A stretch of 64,000 nucleotides of DNA from Trileptium ribeirensis (GCA_030248225.1 JASANE010003705.1:1-64000), one strand, 5' to 3'. Counted from the stretch's first letter, positions 24,424 through 36,845 are shown. Made by a program: numbers and translations. The notes: a model not told the origin generated them from the sequence alone.

Positions 24424-24866
24424 TGAGCGAAGCGTTTTTATTTTCTGTCTGGGAGTAAAAAGGTCGATGTCGGTCCGTCCGTTCGTTCGTTCGTTCGGTC
24501 CGACTGATCTCAAGAATTACTGAACCGATTTAAAAAAACTTTTTTTGTTTGAAAACCTATCATGTCAGAGTGTGCACCTGATATTTGGGATTAAAAAATT
24601 TCGAGTGGTTAATTAGTAATTAGCTAATTAGCTAAGCTTATGCAACTAAAATAGAGAATTTTGCAATATCTGTGTTATTTATTGAAATAGAATCGTTTCG
24701 ATCAAACCATTATAGGTTTTTTGGGTCGAAGAATTCAAATATAATATTTTTACCAATGATAAAACCCTATGCCCTATGCAATGTAGTTACAAGAACATAA
24801 AATTAAGTACATTCGTAATGCCACAGTCCAAGCTCCGTTCACAAATGTAGTTCCACCACCGACTAT
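24424..24866 (+). mobile_element. GAGCGGAGC-ended repeat copy
   Basis: Same family as 15414-15858 in opposite orientation. It runs from GAGCGAAGCGTTTTTATTTTC through GTCCGTCCGTTCGTTCGTTCG, TTTGTTTGAAAACC, TTAATTAGTAATTAGC and AATGCCACAG to AGTTCCACCACCGACTA. It abuts the truncated 5' end of the LINE. Noncoding. Confidence 0.8.
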
Positions 24867-24899
24867 TTTTTAAGCTTTAATTGTGTTTAATCACCTGTA

Positions 24900-25790
24900 A
24901 CAACCTGTGTCTGATATATATACCACCCTAAAACATCTTGAATACTGAACCCATTGAAAATCCTAAAACCTAGTGGACCTTAAACCCATAGAAAACAACT
25001 GACAACACATTAAGTATTTCTGGTCTCTCGATAGCCAAACCATGATATTAAGCCTACTAGAAAAACCTATATTGACAATTATTGCTGACCTGTGCGCAAT
25101 GCGCAAGCGAAGAACTGAAGACAGACTGTGTTCCGGAAATCGGGTTCACTGACCCTAAGCCCAATCCAATGAAAACACATGAAAAGGCATGAAATATGCA
25201 CTTTGGACTCTGGATAACCAAATCGTTGTATTTAGTATACCGAAAAACTTGTATATATATATAGAATATTTTTGATGCCATGTACCAAACTACTGAAGTC
25301 AGACTATTTTCTAGAAATCATGTTCATTGACCCTAAACCAAATGAAAGCATCTGAAAAGGCATAAAATACTCATGCTGGACTCTCGATAAGCAAACCATC
25401 TTGTATTCAAGCTACCGGAAAACCTTTACAGACAATTCTTGATGACCTTTACGCAATACCTAACCAAACAACTGAAGACAATGTTGTGGAAATCGGGTTC
25501 ATTGACTCTAAACCCATGGAAAAGGCATGAAATATGCACGCTGGATAACCAAATAATTGTATTCAGCCTTCATAAATACCTATATATAAAATAGATCATT
25601 ATTGATGCCCTGAACACAATACATAACCACAAAATGAAAACACCACCACATTTTGGAAACCGGATTCATGGACCTTAAAACATATGAAAGCTCATAAAAA
25701 CGTAATATAGTCAAGTTAGGCTGTAGGTAACAAAACCATCGTATCGAGTGTGCATGGTAACCTAATAGACACAACATGACGAAAATTTAA
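24900..25790. repeat. Degenerate tandem array, about 175-bp period
   Basis: A GAAATCGGGTTCATTGACC-like landmark recurs at about 25136, 25315, 25489 and 25664 (spacing 174-179), with a weaker first copy near 24945. Each unit also carries AAAGGCATGAAATATGCA, GGATAACCAAA and ACTGAAGAC-like blocks. Units differ by tens of percent, so the array is old. Minus-strand ORFs here are by-products. Confidence 0.8.
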
Positions 25791-26189
25791 AAATCGCTAT
25801 TTCTGGCAAAATGCCAACGAATCATATTCGGGCCCACAGCGGGACATAGAGTGGTCCCACGAAAAAGTCGCAGTTAGCAACGTTGTAGATCTCTATGAGC
25901 TGATGCTTTATGCATGAGTAAACTTAAGCTGCATCACCAACATCCTGTTTTGACATTATGTACAAAATATTGTTATAGAACAAACTAATAGTTATAAAGC
26001 TTAACGCCATTTCCATACTTTTCCGTTTTGCGAACGCTTAGTATCTAATTGCAAAAACGTTTAAGTTACGTTAGCTAACACAATGCACCTTTTTACACTT
26101 TCACCATAACCGCGTTCCGAAACGCTAAATTAGGTTCTTGAATTTTATATTTTTCGTTAGGCAAACACAATTCTTGATATTTATAACGA

Positions 26190-27160
26190 TCTGATTAGTT
26201 CGCGAACAGTTCTATTATGTATACAATTCTATGAATTTTGTTTGCGAACAAACCGAGGTTTCTTATGCAAAAAATTGTTCGCGAACCTAAAGTACTGTTG
26301 ACATCAAGCAGTTCCCGAACACACATATATGTCCTAACACTACGTTAATACTAAAAAGAATATTAACTATGCGTTTATTGTTCGCGAACGTGTGTCCATA
26401 GCTAGAATATGTTAAAATAATAACGTGAAAGATCTTAATTAAATTTTAACTGGAAATTCGAGAGCCGAATACAGTATATCGTTAAATCCGTGTATGTTTG
26501 GTCGCGAACATGACATCGTTCGACCATCGACGTGCAAGAGTATTTTGGTGAAAATTACAAATCAACGCTTTAATATTTCCTAGTTAAAGGTGTTCGCGAA
26601 CTTCACAAATTTTTTGCTCGATAAATAGGTGTGTTTGCCTTTACACATAAAAACCTCTTCGCGAACATTGATATGGTAGTGATATACTACGGGGTAGCGA
26701 ACACTTCCCATACATCAATTAAAGCAATCACGAGTAAAACCTCGAATATATCAAGAGTAATGCAGAGAAAAATGTTTACGGATGAAACCCAAGACGTGCG
26801 CGAACATCATGTTCGTACGTTCATTGTTTTAATACTTGTTTTTTTCAGCATATATATTAAACTGAAGACGTTCGCGAACGTTATATATGAACGTTCCATG
26901 GCCATATACTGGTATCACAGTTCAGTCAAAATAGCCATTGCCAAAATTCGCACTTTTGTTATAATGCAAATGAGTGTTGCAACTATTTAAATGAATTGCA
27001 ATATCTTGTTCGCGAACCAAATTATGAAACTCAAAAGTAGCGCGTTTACGTTCAAACAAAATCAGAAATGCAGAAGTTTAAACTCCAAATGGCCAGTAAG
27101 AGGTTCTGTAACATTTTTGAAGTAGTCAATAAACGGGCAATTTTTTGTTCGTTAACATTT
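26190..27160. other. Cluster of GTTCGCGAAC palindromes
   Basis: The perfect 10-bp palindrome GTTCGCGAAC occurs at 26198, 26277, 26380, 26592, 26870 and 27008. Versions with 1-2 mismatches lie at 26240, 26311, 26510, 26657, 26693, 26796 and 27147. Sequence between sites is not repeated from one interval to the next, so this is not an ordinary tandem array. Spacing is irregular (34-139 bp). No gene is supported here; the plus-strand frame 26631-26990 is unrecognised. It could be a multi-site binding region for a dimeric protein, or an element's subterminal repeat field. Confidence 0.8.
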
Positions 27161-27294
27161 TGGAACGGTTACCAAAAGCCATTATTTCTGTTCTCAAACG
27201 ATTTTACCCATTGCTTGTACACCGAACAGGCTATTGCCAATCGCTCATTTCAAAATAGGATTGTAGGCGACGCGGGTTAAGTGTAGTCACGCAT

Positions 27295-28115
27295 TACGGT
27301 GGTTTTTCGATGCGAAGCCTATGTCGCGAGATATGGGCTACGAAAAGCTGGTGCTCATATGGGCAGATTTGGATAAGAACCCGAAAGATTGTGTCGGAGT
27401 TGTCGCATCCTCATCCTTTTGGAAAGGCACCTCCTCATCAGTTATGCTATTAAATAAAAAATTTGTCGAAATCCGTCCATCCGAAAATCAGTTATGAATG
27501 ACAGAAACAGAAATTGTCACGATTTTCCCCCTAGTGCCATCAATGGAAACTCCGCTCGCTTCGCTTGCTCCGTTTAAATTATATGAGCAGCTTGTAATTT
27601 TTGTCAGCTTACAATAATTTTTAGAAAACCTAGATGGAGGACACATAAGATGTTATGCAAATATCTATTGATTTGGTTTACCAATGTTGGTCTTTTTTCA
27701 AAGCTCTGCTGTTCCGATAGTGCGCATAGCTAATTTTATGCGTTTTTAACTGTGGTCATAAGACAAAAATCGTTTTCAATCATCAATTCCGAAAAACATG
27801 TGGTTTAATTGAAACGGAGCGATCGGAGTTTCCACTGAGGATGCTAGGGGATAACCGTGAAAATTTCTTTTTGTCTGGTTCTATCATTTATAACTCATGT
27901 TCGGGTGAATGTAATTCGCTAAATTTTTATGCGATAGAACAATTAAAAAAGATGTGCCCTTTTATTGAACTCCAACAGCTCTGACCCCATCTTCGGGGTC
28001 AAAATGGCAAAAAACATGTTTTTAAGGGTTCCTAGACAAATTTGTTCATACGAGTGCCAGTTTTGACAGCCCATCTCTCGCGACACAGACTTCGCATCGA
28101 AAAAATATGACCACG
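27295..28115. repeat. Fold-back inverted repeat, arms about 290 bp
   Basis: The left arm (about 27295-27590) and the reverse complement of the right arm (about 27800-28115) share TTTTTCGATGCGAAG, TGTCGCGAGA-ATGGGCT, AAATTGTCACG/AATTTTCACG and GTGGAAACTCCG in the same order. About 200 bp separates the arms. The arms are diverged by many substitutions and indels. No ORF beyond antisense shadows. It is probably a fold-back DNA transposon remnant. Confidence 0.65.
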
Positions 28116-28444
28116 ATTCTGTATTCTCGATTTGACTAACGTGGTACTTGAATTCTGAGTGTAGTGGGAGGAACGAGCGAAGCGAGGAATTCTCATTAGC
28201 CATGGCTGTGGTGAAATTTGACAATGCCCGTTATTGGTTTTTAGGCTGCATAACTTTGAGGTAGATAGCTCATTGTTGTGCCCAGTTAGAACGAAGCCCG
28301 ACAGCAATATCTTCCCTCAGATAAAGCGCGCCTAAGGGGCCTTGGTTCCATGGTCTTCATGGGGTTCAAAAACTCACGTTACTTATTGCAACTGGGCAAC
28401 TGGTTTTGTAGACCTAATAACCTTATATATATATATAAGTGTAT
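28116..28444. other. Intergenic, nothing recognised
   Basis: Outer flank of the fold-back repeat, containing an inverted fragment similar to the TTCAACACTCAGAATTCA segment (near 28145), and the 8-bp target site of the next hAT element. Confidence 0.4.
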
Positions 28445-29627
28445 CAGGGAGTAACCGGAATTCCGGTTCCGGTTCCGGCGAAAATCTTGTTCCGGTTGCG
28501 GTTCCGGCAAAGGGCAAAAACCATACCGGAACCGGAATTCCGGTTTAAAAATTTTGCTTGAAATTTTCCACATTTTTGCTTCATCTCTGATCCAAAAATA
28601 TGTAATATATATTATACAATGATCAAGCTCCACAACCAAGCAAAAGAAAAGATTAACTAAGCAATTTGCCGTGTGAAACGTAAGTAGGACACATAATTTC
28701 AGTAGAAATTTTTCATAATACCCTGCAACAGATTGTTAACAAATCAAAACCAATTCGATGCTTGTAGCAACTATTTTACACATTCAGAAGTCTCCGGATT
28801 ACGTTCGAATTAAACCAGTCCAACTGGGTAACAGAGTATGGCTTACATAGAAGTACTTAGCGTATGCTTGGATACTATAAATTGCGCCAAGCGCCAGCCA
28901 GTGCGCTTGTAAACTTTGTAAATCAGGCGAAATTAAAGTGAAGTAACATAATCTACAACGCAGCCAAAAACTGCTTTCTTGGCAATGAACTGGATTTATT
29001 GAAACTGTGCGAGCAGTATAACAGTTTGTCTCATTTATACCATTATGATTAGAAAGTTATCATCATTATCATCTAACTGACGAGCACTGTTTGTCCAACG
29101 CTAGCGTAAACAGTGTCTCTTACCACTGATCAGAAAATTTTTTTATGTATTAATTTTTCCTGAATCATATAAACCAATAATTTCAAGTTTCCTACAGAAC
29201 AACATCTAACAAACGTATATATGTGTAGTAAAGGGAGGCGAATAGGGACAGAGCGAAAGCGTTTATTCTTCGCTCTATGCGTTGTAAGCACATTCAATTT
29301 GACGCAGTATACGCAAGGGTGTATAGTAGAAGACATTTTTTGCTCTGGGTGTCCAATAAAACGACATATTGATCGATAAATAAACATTATTAGCTTCCTC
29401 AGTCTCTTTAAAGTTTCAGAACGGAAATAATGTCATGGCAATATATTAAGTTTAATGTAACAGTTATTTTTAATGCATTTTAAGTCGACTATACCTTAAT
29501 TTCTTCCTTCATATCTTTTACTAAATATAAATTTCGAAGACCAGGTTCCGGTTCCGGATCCGGTTTAAATGGACGGTTCCGGTTGCTGGTTCCGGTTCCG
29601 GTAAATTTCGGTTCCGGTTATTCCCTG
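28445..29627 (-). mobile_element. Nonautonomous hAT element, full-length copy (1183 bp)
   Basis: Terminal inverted repeats CAGGGAGTAACCGGAA... and ...TTCCGGTTATTCCCTG, flanked by a perfect 8-bp duplication AAGTGTAT (28437-28444 and 29628-29635), the hallmark of hAT. Subterminal regions are dense in GGTTCCGG/CCGGAACC. The interior has no transposase. Same family as 30042, 35675, 44732, 49035 and 57565. Confidence 0.93.
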
Positions 29628-29639
29628 AAGTGTATGTAT

Positions 29640-30041
29640 AACGCTGTGCTAGGCAGTTATCTTAGGATGTAGGATTTGGGTCAAAAGGGGTTATAAAATG
29701 GGGCACGATGCCCAAAATACTCGAAAATGGCACTTGAGGTATATGCATGGATAATTGGATGGCTTTTTGCCCCTATTTGGTAGAGCAATTTATTTTTTAT
29801 GTAGCTGAAAATGAAAGCTGACACACTTCAGGGTTACGTCAAGCAGGTTTTTCAAAGGGCCCAAAAATGGTAACATCTCCATAACCGCTTTTTGATGTTT
29901 TTAGGTGTAAATTTGTAGAACAATTAATGTAATCATTGTGTAATTTAATGCTTAATATAGCAGTGTCTTTGTGCCCAGTTGTTCAGATTACATGTTCAAC
30001 ACTCAGAATTCACTATCTTGGCGATAAGACAAGCTACTAAT
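29640..30041 (+). repeat. Diverged unit repeats shared with 18.5-18.96 kb
   Basis: Units beginning CCCAAAA-TAC/GG and carrying GTAGARCAATTTA recur near 29707 and 29862. The segment ends at 29985-30040 with TTCAACACTCAGAATTCAC and GATAAGACAAGCTACT, which also appears inverted near 32000-32060 and 33815-33870. Confidence 0.55.
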
Positions 30042-30452
30042 CAGGGAGTAACCGGAATTCCGGTTCCGCGAAAATCGTGTTCCGGATGTGGTTCCGGCAA
30101 AAGGCAAAAATACCGGAACCGGAATTCCGATTTAAAAATTTTGTTTAAAATTGTCCATAATCTTTGCTTCATCTGTGGTCCAATCATACGTTATGGATAC
30201 ACAATTATCAAGTTGCAACACAACCAACGGACATTTTGGTCGATAAATGTTGTAGCTTCCTCAGTCTCTTCAAAGTCCCAAAGAGGCAATAACGTCATCG
30301 CAATACATTAAATTTAATGTTGTATTTTAAATCCACAGTGCCTTCATTTCGTCCTTCATTTGTTTTACTATATATAAATTTCGAAAACCAGCTTCGGGAT
30401 CCAGTTTAAGTGGACGGTTCCGGTTCTGTTAGATTTCGTTTCAGGATTACTG
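30042..30452 (-). mobile_element. Internally deleted copy of the hAT element (about 411 bp)
   Basis: Starts with CAGGGAGTAACCGGAATTCC. It retains the GTTCCGGCAAAAGGCAAAAA subterminal block and the GTTGTAGCTTCCTCAGTCTC / TATATAAATTTCGAA blocks of the long copies, but lacks about 750 bp of interior. The right end is eroded and no target duplication remains. Confidence 0.8.
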
Positions 30453-30952
30453 ATATAAATGTTTACAATGTATTAATTTTAGATATCACTATCATATCAT
30501 TATCAGTCGCCATTTGATCTATTTGTGTTGTGCTACGCCGCGGTGTGATAAGCATGTGGCATTCGCTTTTCTCGATGAGGTGGGTGAGATTACCACTTTG
30601 ACTTTAATCTATTGTTGTCAAAGGAGTCGTTATAAAAGGCACATGAACTCTGATGTAGTTATGGCTCTTGTAAACTCTGTTTGTTGCTATCGCAGATGTT
30701 TCATCTTGATTGATAGTTCAGCATGGAATGGAACATTTCCTGAGACAAACTATATCCAGCTTGCGTTATATATCTATGAGATGTCGGCTTATTTCTATAA
30801 AACGAGGTTTCAAATTAGAGGGCAGTTGTGACTCCGGGGAAATGTAAAAGCTCAGGTATGTTAGAGGAATCTCGTATAGTCTGTTGAGAACAATTCATAT
30901 ATGTGTAGCACGTCTGGAACTTATGACGTTGCTGGTGGCTTGTAAGCTTGAC
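30453..30952 (+). other. Intergenic with one unrecognised 105-codon open frame (30514-30831)
   Basis: The plus-strand frame 30514-30831 is cysteine-rich and uninterrupted but starts without an ATG (TTG). A short phrase (CDKHVAFAFLDEVGEI) is faintly longin-like. I could not extend this into a domain or find splice-consistent neighbours. I leave it unassigned. Confidence 0.3.
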
Positions 30953-32225
30953 ATTTCGAAGATTTGTGTTTTGACTTCGTAAAACAAAAACAATCTAAAA
31001 GCATTTATATATATAATTCAGCATCAGAACATCGGAGAGTCAGTCTTGATATTCTTGTTGTACGGTGGTTGCTTAAATTCTTCGTTCTGTTGTCTTGTAG
31101 CGTTTGTGACGGAGTTAATACAAATTAACGTTGCGCTTGAGTGTTACTTTGCAACATATCGTTCCTGCTATATGGGACGATTGTCCAAAGTTGAAAGTGT
31201 ATAAGTATGTTGCTAGGCTAACTTGTCAAAAAATATAACACCGCCAGTCTTGGAACGTGCGATTGTGCGTGCAACTCTGTACGTGCGTATGCGGTTCCAA
31301 TCGGACCGTAGCTAAGATTCACACAGACGCAGCATACGGCATCTATCGGTCTATAGTTATCAAAAAACTCCAGTATACGGTACCATTTGGTCCGTCGCCT
31401 TGCACTGCATAGCTGCTTCAGGATCTACGTCAGCCGTTATATATATAACACCAATATGCGTCTATACTAGCTGTGCTAGCTTTGTCTTTTGTTAATATGT
31501 GAGTGTAAACTGCGGAAGTTTGAGTCAAATCGGTTCAGAAACTGTTAAACTATAAACGATAATGTCTAAATTAAACATTGTTTTGTATCCAGTGTCACAC
31601 GAAAATGATCTAAAAATAGTCGGACATATGCGAAAAACAATCGTTCAAACCGGATCTAAATTTAGTTTTAATTCAGTTTTTATTTAACGAAATCCTGATT
31701 CAATTTTTAGCGCAATTAAATGAATTTCAAATTTATAAAATATCGCTTAAATTATGTTTCGATCGACTGCAATTGAGCAAAACTTAGTTTGATGTCGATC
31801 GCACTAACCTGGATGGCTTCTCCACAGCCTCTCGGGCAATAGGGGCATCAATATGGAGGCACACCGATTCAAATGCATAACGGGATTGAATCTGAAAGGG
31901 GGGTAGACCGAAGCTGGCAGCCGAATAGCGGGGGGGAGGCTCTCCCCCGGTTTGTTGAAGCCAGGCGTATCCGAGATTATAGCTGGTTTGTGGTATTTTA
32001 ATTAACCAGTAGCTTGTCTTATCGTCAAAGGCTTGAATTCTAACTGTTGAATATGTAATTTAAGATTTGAATAGCTATATTGACCATTAAATTACAAAAT
32101 GAGCCACTGAATATCAGACACGTTGTTGGAATAGTTGATATTATGCACCGATTATTACGCTCGCAATTTTCACGTATATAGAGAGCTGTACTCTCAAATT
32201 GCTCTGCAAAATACATAGCTCGAGC
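30953..32225. repeat. Long direct repeat, copy A
   Basis: From ATTTCGAAGATT and GTTTTGACTTCGTAAAAC to CTCTCAAATTGCTCTGCAAAA, this segment is repeated at 32753-34018 in the same orientation with scattered substitutions and small indels. No coding potential on either strand. GGGGGAGGCTCTCCCCC near 31930 is a small hairpin. Confidence 0.85.
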
Positions 32226-32752
32226 GGTTGAAGCAATATTACCATTGGGTCTCATGGCTCCTCTGAAAATTCGTTTTGACCAAACCTTGCAGTGTAAGTA
32301 ATGACAATAGCAGCACATCATTTGCAGCTGCATAGAGGATGAATTGCTGGGCTGACCGTTATAAATTTTGCTTGGGGGGGCATGAACTGTTGAAGGGGAG
32401 GGGCTGATTCTGAACCAGGGAGCATTATGCCAAGAGAGAAACTGATAAATCATGTCGGAAAGGCCTCCAAAACGCTTTTGATGGAGAGAAAAAGTGATTT
32501 TGAAGTATATTTACACGAAATTTACGAAATATTTGATTCAAGGTGGAATTGTAGTACAAATTTTGATGAAATTTTATGTCGTTTGGGGACGTTTTTACCG
32601 TGCGGAAGCGAAAAATTTTGCCAAGATGCGTTGAGCCGGGGGAGCCCAGACTTTCGCCAGGGGGCACGAACCGGGAGATACATGGCACCCGGGAGCACTT
32701 GAAAATGCCAGTGACCCCGTCACCAATTTGAAGAGCCCAGAATTGCTCTACA
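32226..32752. other. Spacer between the long direct repeats
   Basis: About 530 bp of unique sequence with overlapping short frames on both strands (32427-32702 plus, 32425-32802 minus). Neither has a recognisable domain. Confidence 0.4.
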
Positions 32753-34018
32753 AATTTCGAAGATTGAAGACTAAGTGTTTTGACTTCGTAAAACAAAAAC
32801 AATCTGACTGCATTTATATATAATTCAGCATCAGAACATCGGAGAGTCAGTCTTGATATTCCTGTTGTACGGCGGTTGCTTCAATTCTTCGTTTTGTTTT
32901 CTCGTAGTGTTTGTGACTGAGTTAATACAAATTAACGTTGCGCTTGAGTGTTCCTTTGCAACATATCGTTCGTGCTATATGGGACGATCGTTCAAAGTTG
33001 AAAGTGTATAAGTTTGCTGCAAGGCTAACTTGTCAAAAAATATAACACCGCCAGTCCTGGAACGTGCGATTGTGCGTGCAATTCTGTACGTGCGTATGCA
33101 GTTCCAATCGGACCGTAGCTAAGATTCACACAGACGCAGCATACGGCATCTATCGGTCTATAGTTATAAAAAAACTCCAGTATATGGTACCATTTGGTCC
33201 GTCGCCTTGCACTGCATAGCTGCTTCAGGATCCACGTCAGCCGTTATATATAACACCAATATGCGTCTATACTAGCTGTGTGAGCTTTGTCTTTTGATAA
33301 TATGTGAGTGTAAACTGCGCAAGTTTGAATCAAATCGGTTCAGGAATTGCCAAACTATAAACGGTAATGTCTACATTAAACATTGTTTTGTATCCAGGGT
33401 CACACGAAAATGACCTAAAAACCCAGACATATGCGCAAAACAATCTTTTGAAACGGGTCTAAATTTGTTTTAATTCAGTTTTGATTTAACGAAATTCTGA
33501 TTTAATTTTTAACGCAATTAAATGAATTTCAAATTTATATAATATCCATTAATCTATATTTCGATCGATTGCAATTAAGCAAAACTTAGTTTGATTTTGA
33601 TTGCACTAACCTGGATGGCTTCTCCACAGCCTCGCGGGCAACAGGGGTATTAATCTGGAGACACACCGATTAAAATGCTTAAGGAGATCGAATCGGCGGG
33701 GGGGGGGGCAGACCGGAGCTGGGAGCTGAATAGCGGGGAGAGGTTCTCCCCTGGTTTGTTGCAGCAAGCTGTGTCCGAGATTACAGCCGAATTGTTTGTG
33801 ATATTTTAATTAACTAGTAGCTTGTCTTATCGTCAAAGGGGTGAATTCTAAGTGTTGAATATGTAATTTTAGATATGAATAACTATGTTGAGCATTAAAT
33901 TACAAAATGAGCCATTGAATCTCGGACACGTTGTTTGAATAGTTGATAAGATGCACCGATTACTACGCTTGAATTTTCACCTATTAAAGAGCTGTACTCT
34001 CAAATTGCTCTGCAAAAT
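32753..34018. repeat. Long direct repeat, copy B
   Basis: Second copy of 30953-32225. Differences include an expanded G run near 33695-33708 and small deletions. The pair could be flanking repeats of an element with little internal sequence, or a segmental tandem duplication. Copy ends contain a fragment shared with 29985-30040, inverted. Confidence 0.85.
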
Positions 34019-34850
34019 GCATAGCGTTTGTTGATCTCAATTTATATATTTATTCTAACGTAATGTAACGCATACCATATTTAAAACTTAGTTTATGTTT
34101 AATATTTATATAATATATGCAGAAATAATGCTAAATAGGTATTGTACTTCGTGATATGTATCCAATTCTGGATGACCTAGCAAGATGCCTCGTGCGTGAA
34201 AAATAAAGATTTAAATTGTAATTTTTTATTGAAAGATGCGATTTATATGTTTTTTGGTCATCTGAGGAAGAAATAAAGGTAAACAATGTTTTGATATGCG
34301 CTTAGTATAGTTTTGGTATAGTAACATAGCAAAGTATTGCGATTCGCGTTTACCATAACAGTGTATTCTGAACTTTTTCATTTCAGTAAATTGTGGAATC
34401 AGTTTCGGTTTTGTTAAATTAGATTATGGACTTAAACTATAATGCCATGTCATCATTGTGGTTTTGCGCAAGACATGGTTCTTGAGTTTTGAATGAAATA
34501 ATATCGAATAAAAATAGAGAGTGTACATATCGGCTATATTGAGCCGTTTCCATTAAGTATCGGATGCATCGCATAGAGTTACTACAATTGAATGTCTATA
34601 TATGTACAGTTACAACCAGGTTCAGAATTATAAGCAAACTTATTTACGGATCGTTCATGCAAAATTAATAGCCGTTCAATTGCTATTCGCGAAAAAATTG
34701 CATTTATTTTTGACCTTAACAGTAGAGGCATCACCTTCAACAGATGAATAATTCTTCTCAGTTCAGCTTGTTTTAGCTTGGAGATATGACGTTCTCACGT
34801 GTGAAATACATTAGCGTGGAGAGCATTATCAACCACTACAACAAATTGTT
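34019..34850. other. AT-rich flank left of the Polinton
   Basis: No gene, repeat unit or RNA signature recognised. Ends at the 6-bp target site CCCATA (34851-34856). Confidence 0.5.
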
Positions 34851-34856
34851 CCCATA

Positions 34857-34917
34857 AGGAGATGAAAAAAGCTGCTTTTGGGCCCGCCGCCCAATGGGGT
34901 TGCGGGGGTATTATTTG
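34857..34917 (+). repeat. Left terminal inverted repeat of the Polinton
   Basis: About 61 bp matching the reverse complement of 59573-59633 with about ten mismatches. It includes GCTGCTTTTG and GGGGGTATTATTTG. Similarity fades beyond, which is short for a Polinton and suggests erosion or a naturally short repeat. Confidence 0.9.
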
Positions 34918-35666
34918 GGTCAACTAGAAAGTATTATTTTGGTCAGAGCTTATTCTTTTTATAAAGCCATCGTAATGTACCTGTTATCTATATTGTCTTT
35001 ATTAATTATCATGGTTTCAATGTCTTTAAAATATTACATAATCTGAAGTAAGGGGTGCAGTCACAGCATGGGTTTAGAAAAGAACTTATATTTTTGCGTC
35101 TGACGACGATATATAGTCGGCATTTTTCTGTCAACATGAACATGCACATTTTAAACGTTCGTGATGTCTTACGTTGACTTTCTCGACACAAAGTTTTAAA
35201 AATAAAAGTAGGATATGGATATTGTTATTAACAAAAGCTCTTTGATCTCACCGAAGTCACCATTCCAGATTGATTCGAAATTATTCGATCTAGTACTTAA
35301 CACGTAAACATGCAAAGACCAGTTTTCAACAAGTGACTTTGATCTTACACTTTTGGTTTCACCGACAAGTTTTAAACAGTTTAGTACTATAAACTCCATG
35401 CTGCGCACAAACCCACTATTATAATTGATAAGTTTTTCTGGCGTCACGCACTAACTGTTCAAGTTCGCTGGTTCTGTATATACTGATCGATGCTTACGCA
35501 AGTTACATAGATATTACTGAAATTGAGATATTTACTTGACTTAAATATTACTGCAATTTACTTCAAGAAATTTCGTTCAGGAAAACAAAGTATATAAAAT
35601 CTTAAGCTCTGTTTATAAAGCTTGTGTTAAGCTCTGTTTATAAAGGTTGAGATTTTAAAAAGCTAT
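34918..35666 (-). other. Left arm of the Polinton, unrecognised minus-strand frames
   Basis: Two adjoining minus-strand frames, 35196-35447 (83 codons) and 35009-35191 (60 codons), may be one broken gene. No domain is visible. Together they would read leftward toward the left terminal repeat, a common place for small accessory genes in Polintons. Confidence 0.3.
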
Positions 35667-35674
35667 ATAGTTAT

Positions 35675-36837
35675 CAGAGAATTACCGGAACCAAAATTTA
35701 CCGGAACCGGAACCGTCCATTTAAACCGGATCCGGAACCGGAACTGGTCTTCGAAATTTATATATAGTAAAACAGATGATGGAAGAAATGAAGGTATAGT
35801 GGATTAAAATGCATTAAAAATAACTTTTGCATTAAACTTAATGTATTGCGACGGTATTATTGCCTTTATGAAACTTTAAAGAGACTGAGGAAGCTAATAA
35901 TGTTTATTTTTCGATCAAATATATCGGTTTTTGGACATTCAGAGCAAAAATGTCTTCCACTAATACACCATTGCATGTACTGCGTCAAATCGAATATGCT
36001 TACAAAGCTTGGAGCGTAGAATACACACTTTCGCTCTGTCTCCAGTCGCCTCCCTTTACTACACATACGTTTGTTGTATGTTCTTCTGTAGGAAACTTAA
36101 AATTATTGGTTTATATGATTCTAAGAGAAAATAATAGATATAAGGTAATTTTCTGATCAGTGGTCAGAGACACTGTTTAGGCTAGCGTTGAACAAACAGT
36201 GCCCTTCAGTTAGATCATAATGATGATAACTTTCTAATCAGAATGCTATAAATGAGACACACTGTGATGCTGCTCGCACAGTTTCAATAAATACAGTTCA
36301 TTGCCAAGAAAGCAGTTTCTAGCTGCGTTGCAGATAACGTTATTTTACTTCAAGTTAAACTGATTTACCAAGTTTACAAGCGCACTGGCGGGTGCCTGAC
36401 GCAATTTATGTTAGCCAAGCATACCCTAAGTACTTCTGCGTAAGCCATACTCTGTTACCGAGTTGGACCGGTTTAATTCAAACGTATCCAACAGACTTCT
36501 GGATGTGTAAAATAGCTGCTACAAGCATTGACCTGGCTTTGATTTAACAAACTCCTGCAGGTTATTATGAAAAATTCCTGCTCAAATTATGTGCCCTACT
36601 TACGTTTTACACGGCAAATTGGTTAGTTAATCTTTTTTTTTGATTGGTTGTATTGGAGCTTGATCATTGTATAATATATATTACATATGTTTGGATTGCA
36701 GGATAAAGCAAAAAACGTGGAAAATTTCAAACAAAATTTTTAAACCGGAATTCCGGTTCCGGTATGGTTTTTGCCCTTTGCCGGAACCGGAACACGATTT
36801 TCGCCGGAACCGGAACCGGAATTCCGGTTACTCCCTG
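35675..36837 (+). mobile_element. Nonautonomous hAT element in the Polinton left arm (1163 bp)
   Basis: Ends CAGAGAATTACCGGAACC and GGAATTCCGGTTACTCCCTG, with a perfect 8-bp duplication ATAGTTAT at 35667-35674 and 36838-36845. No coding capacity. Confidence 0.93.
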
Positions 36838-36845
36838 ATAGTTAT

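Noticed and set aside
30514..30831. Possible longin-domain exon
   Set aside because: Only a short phrase fits; no flanking domain, no ATG, no splice evidence.
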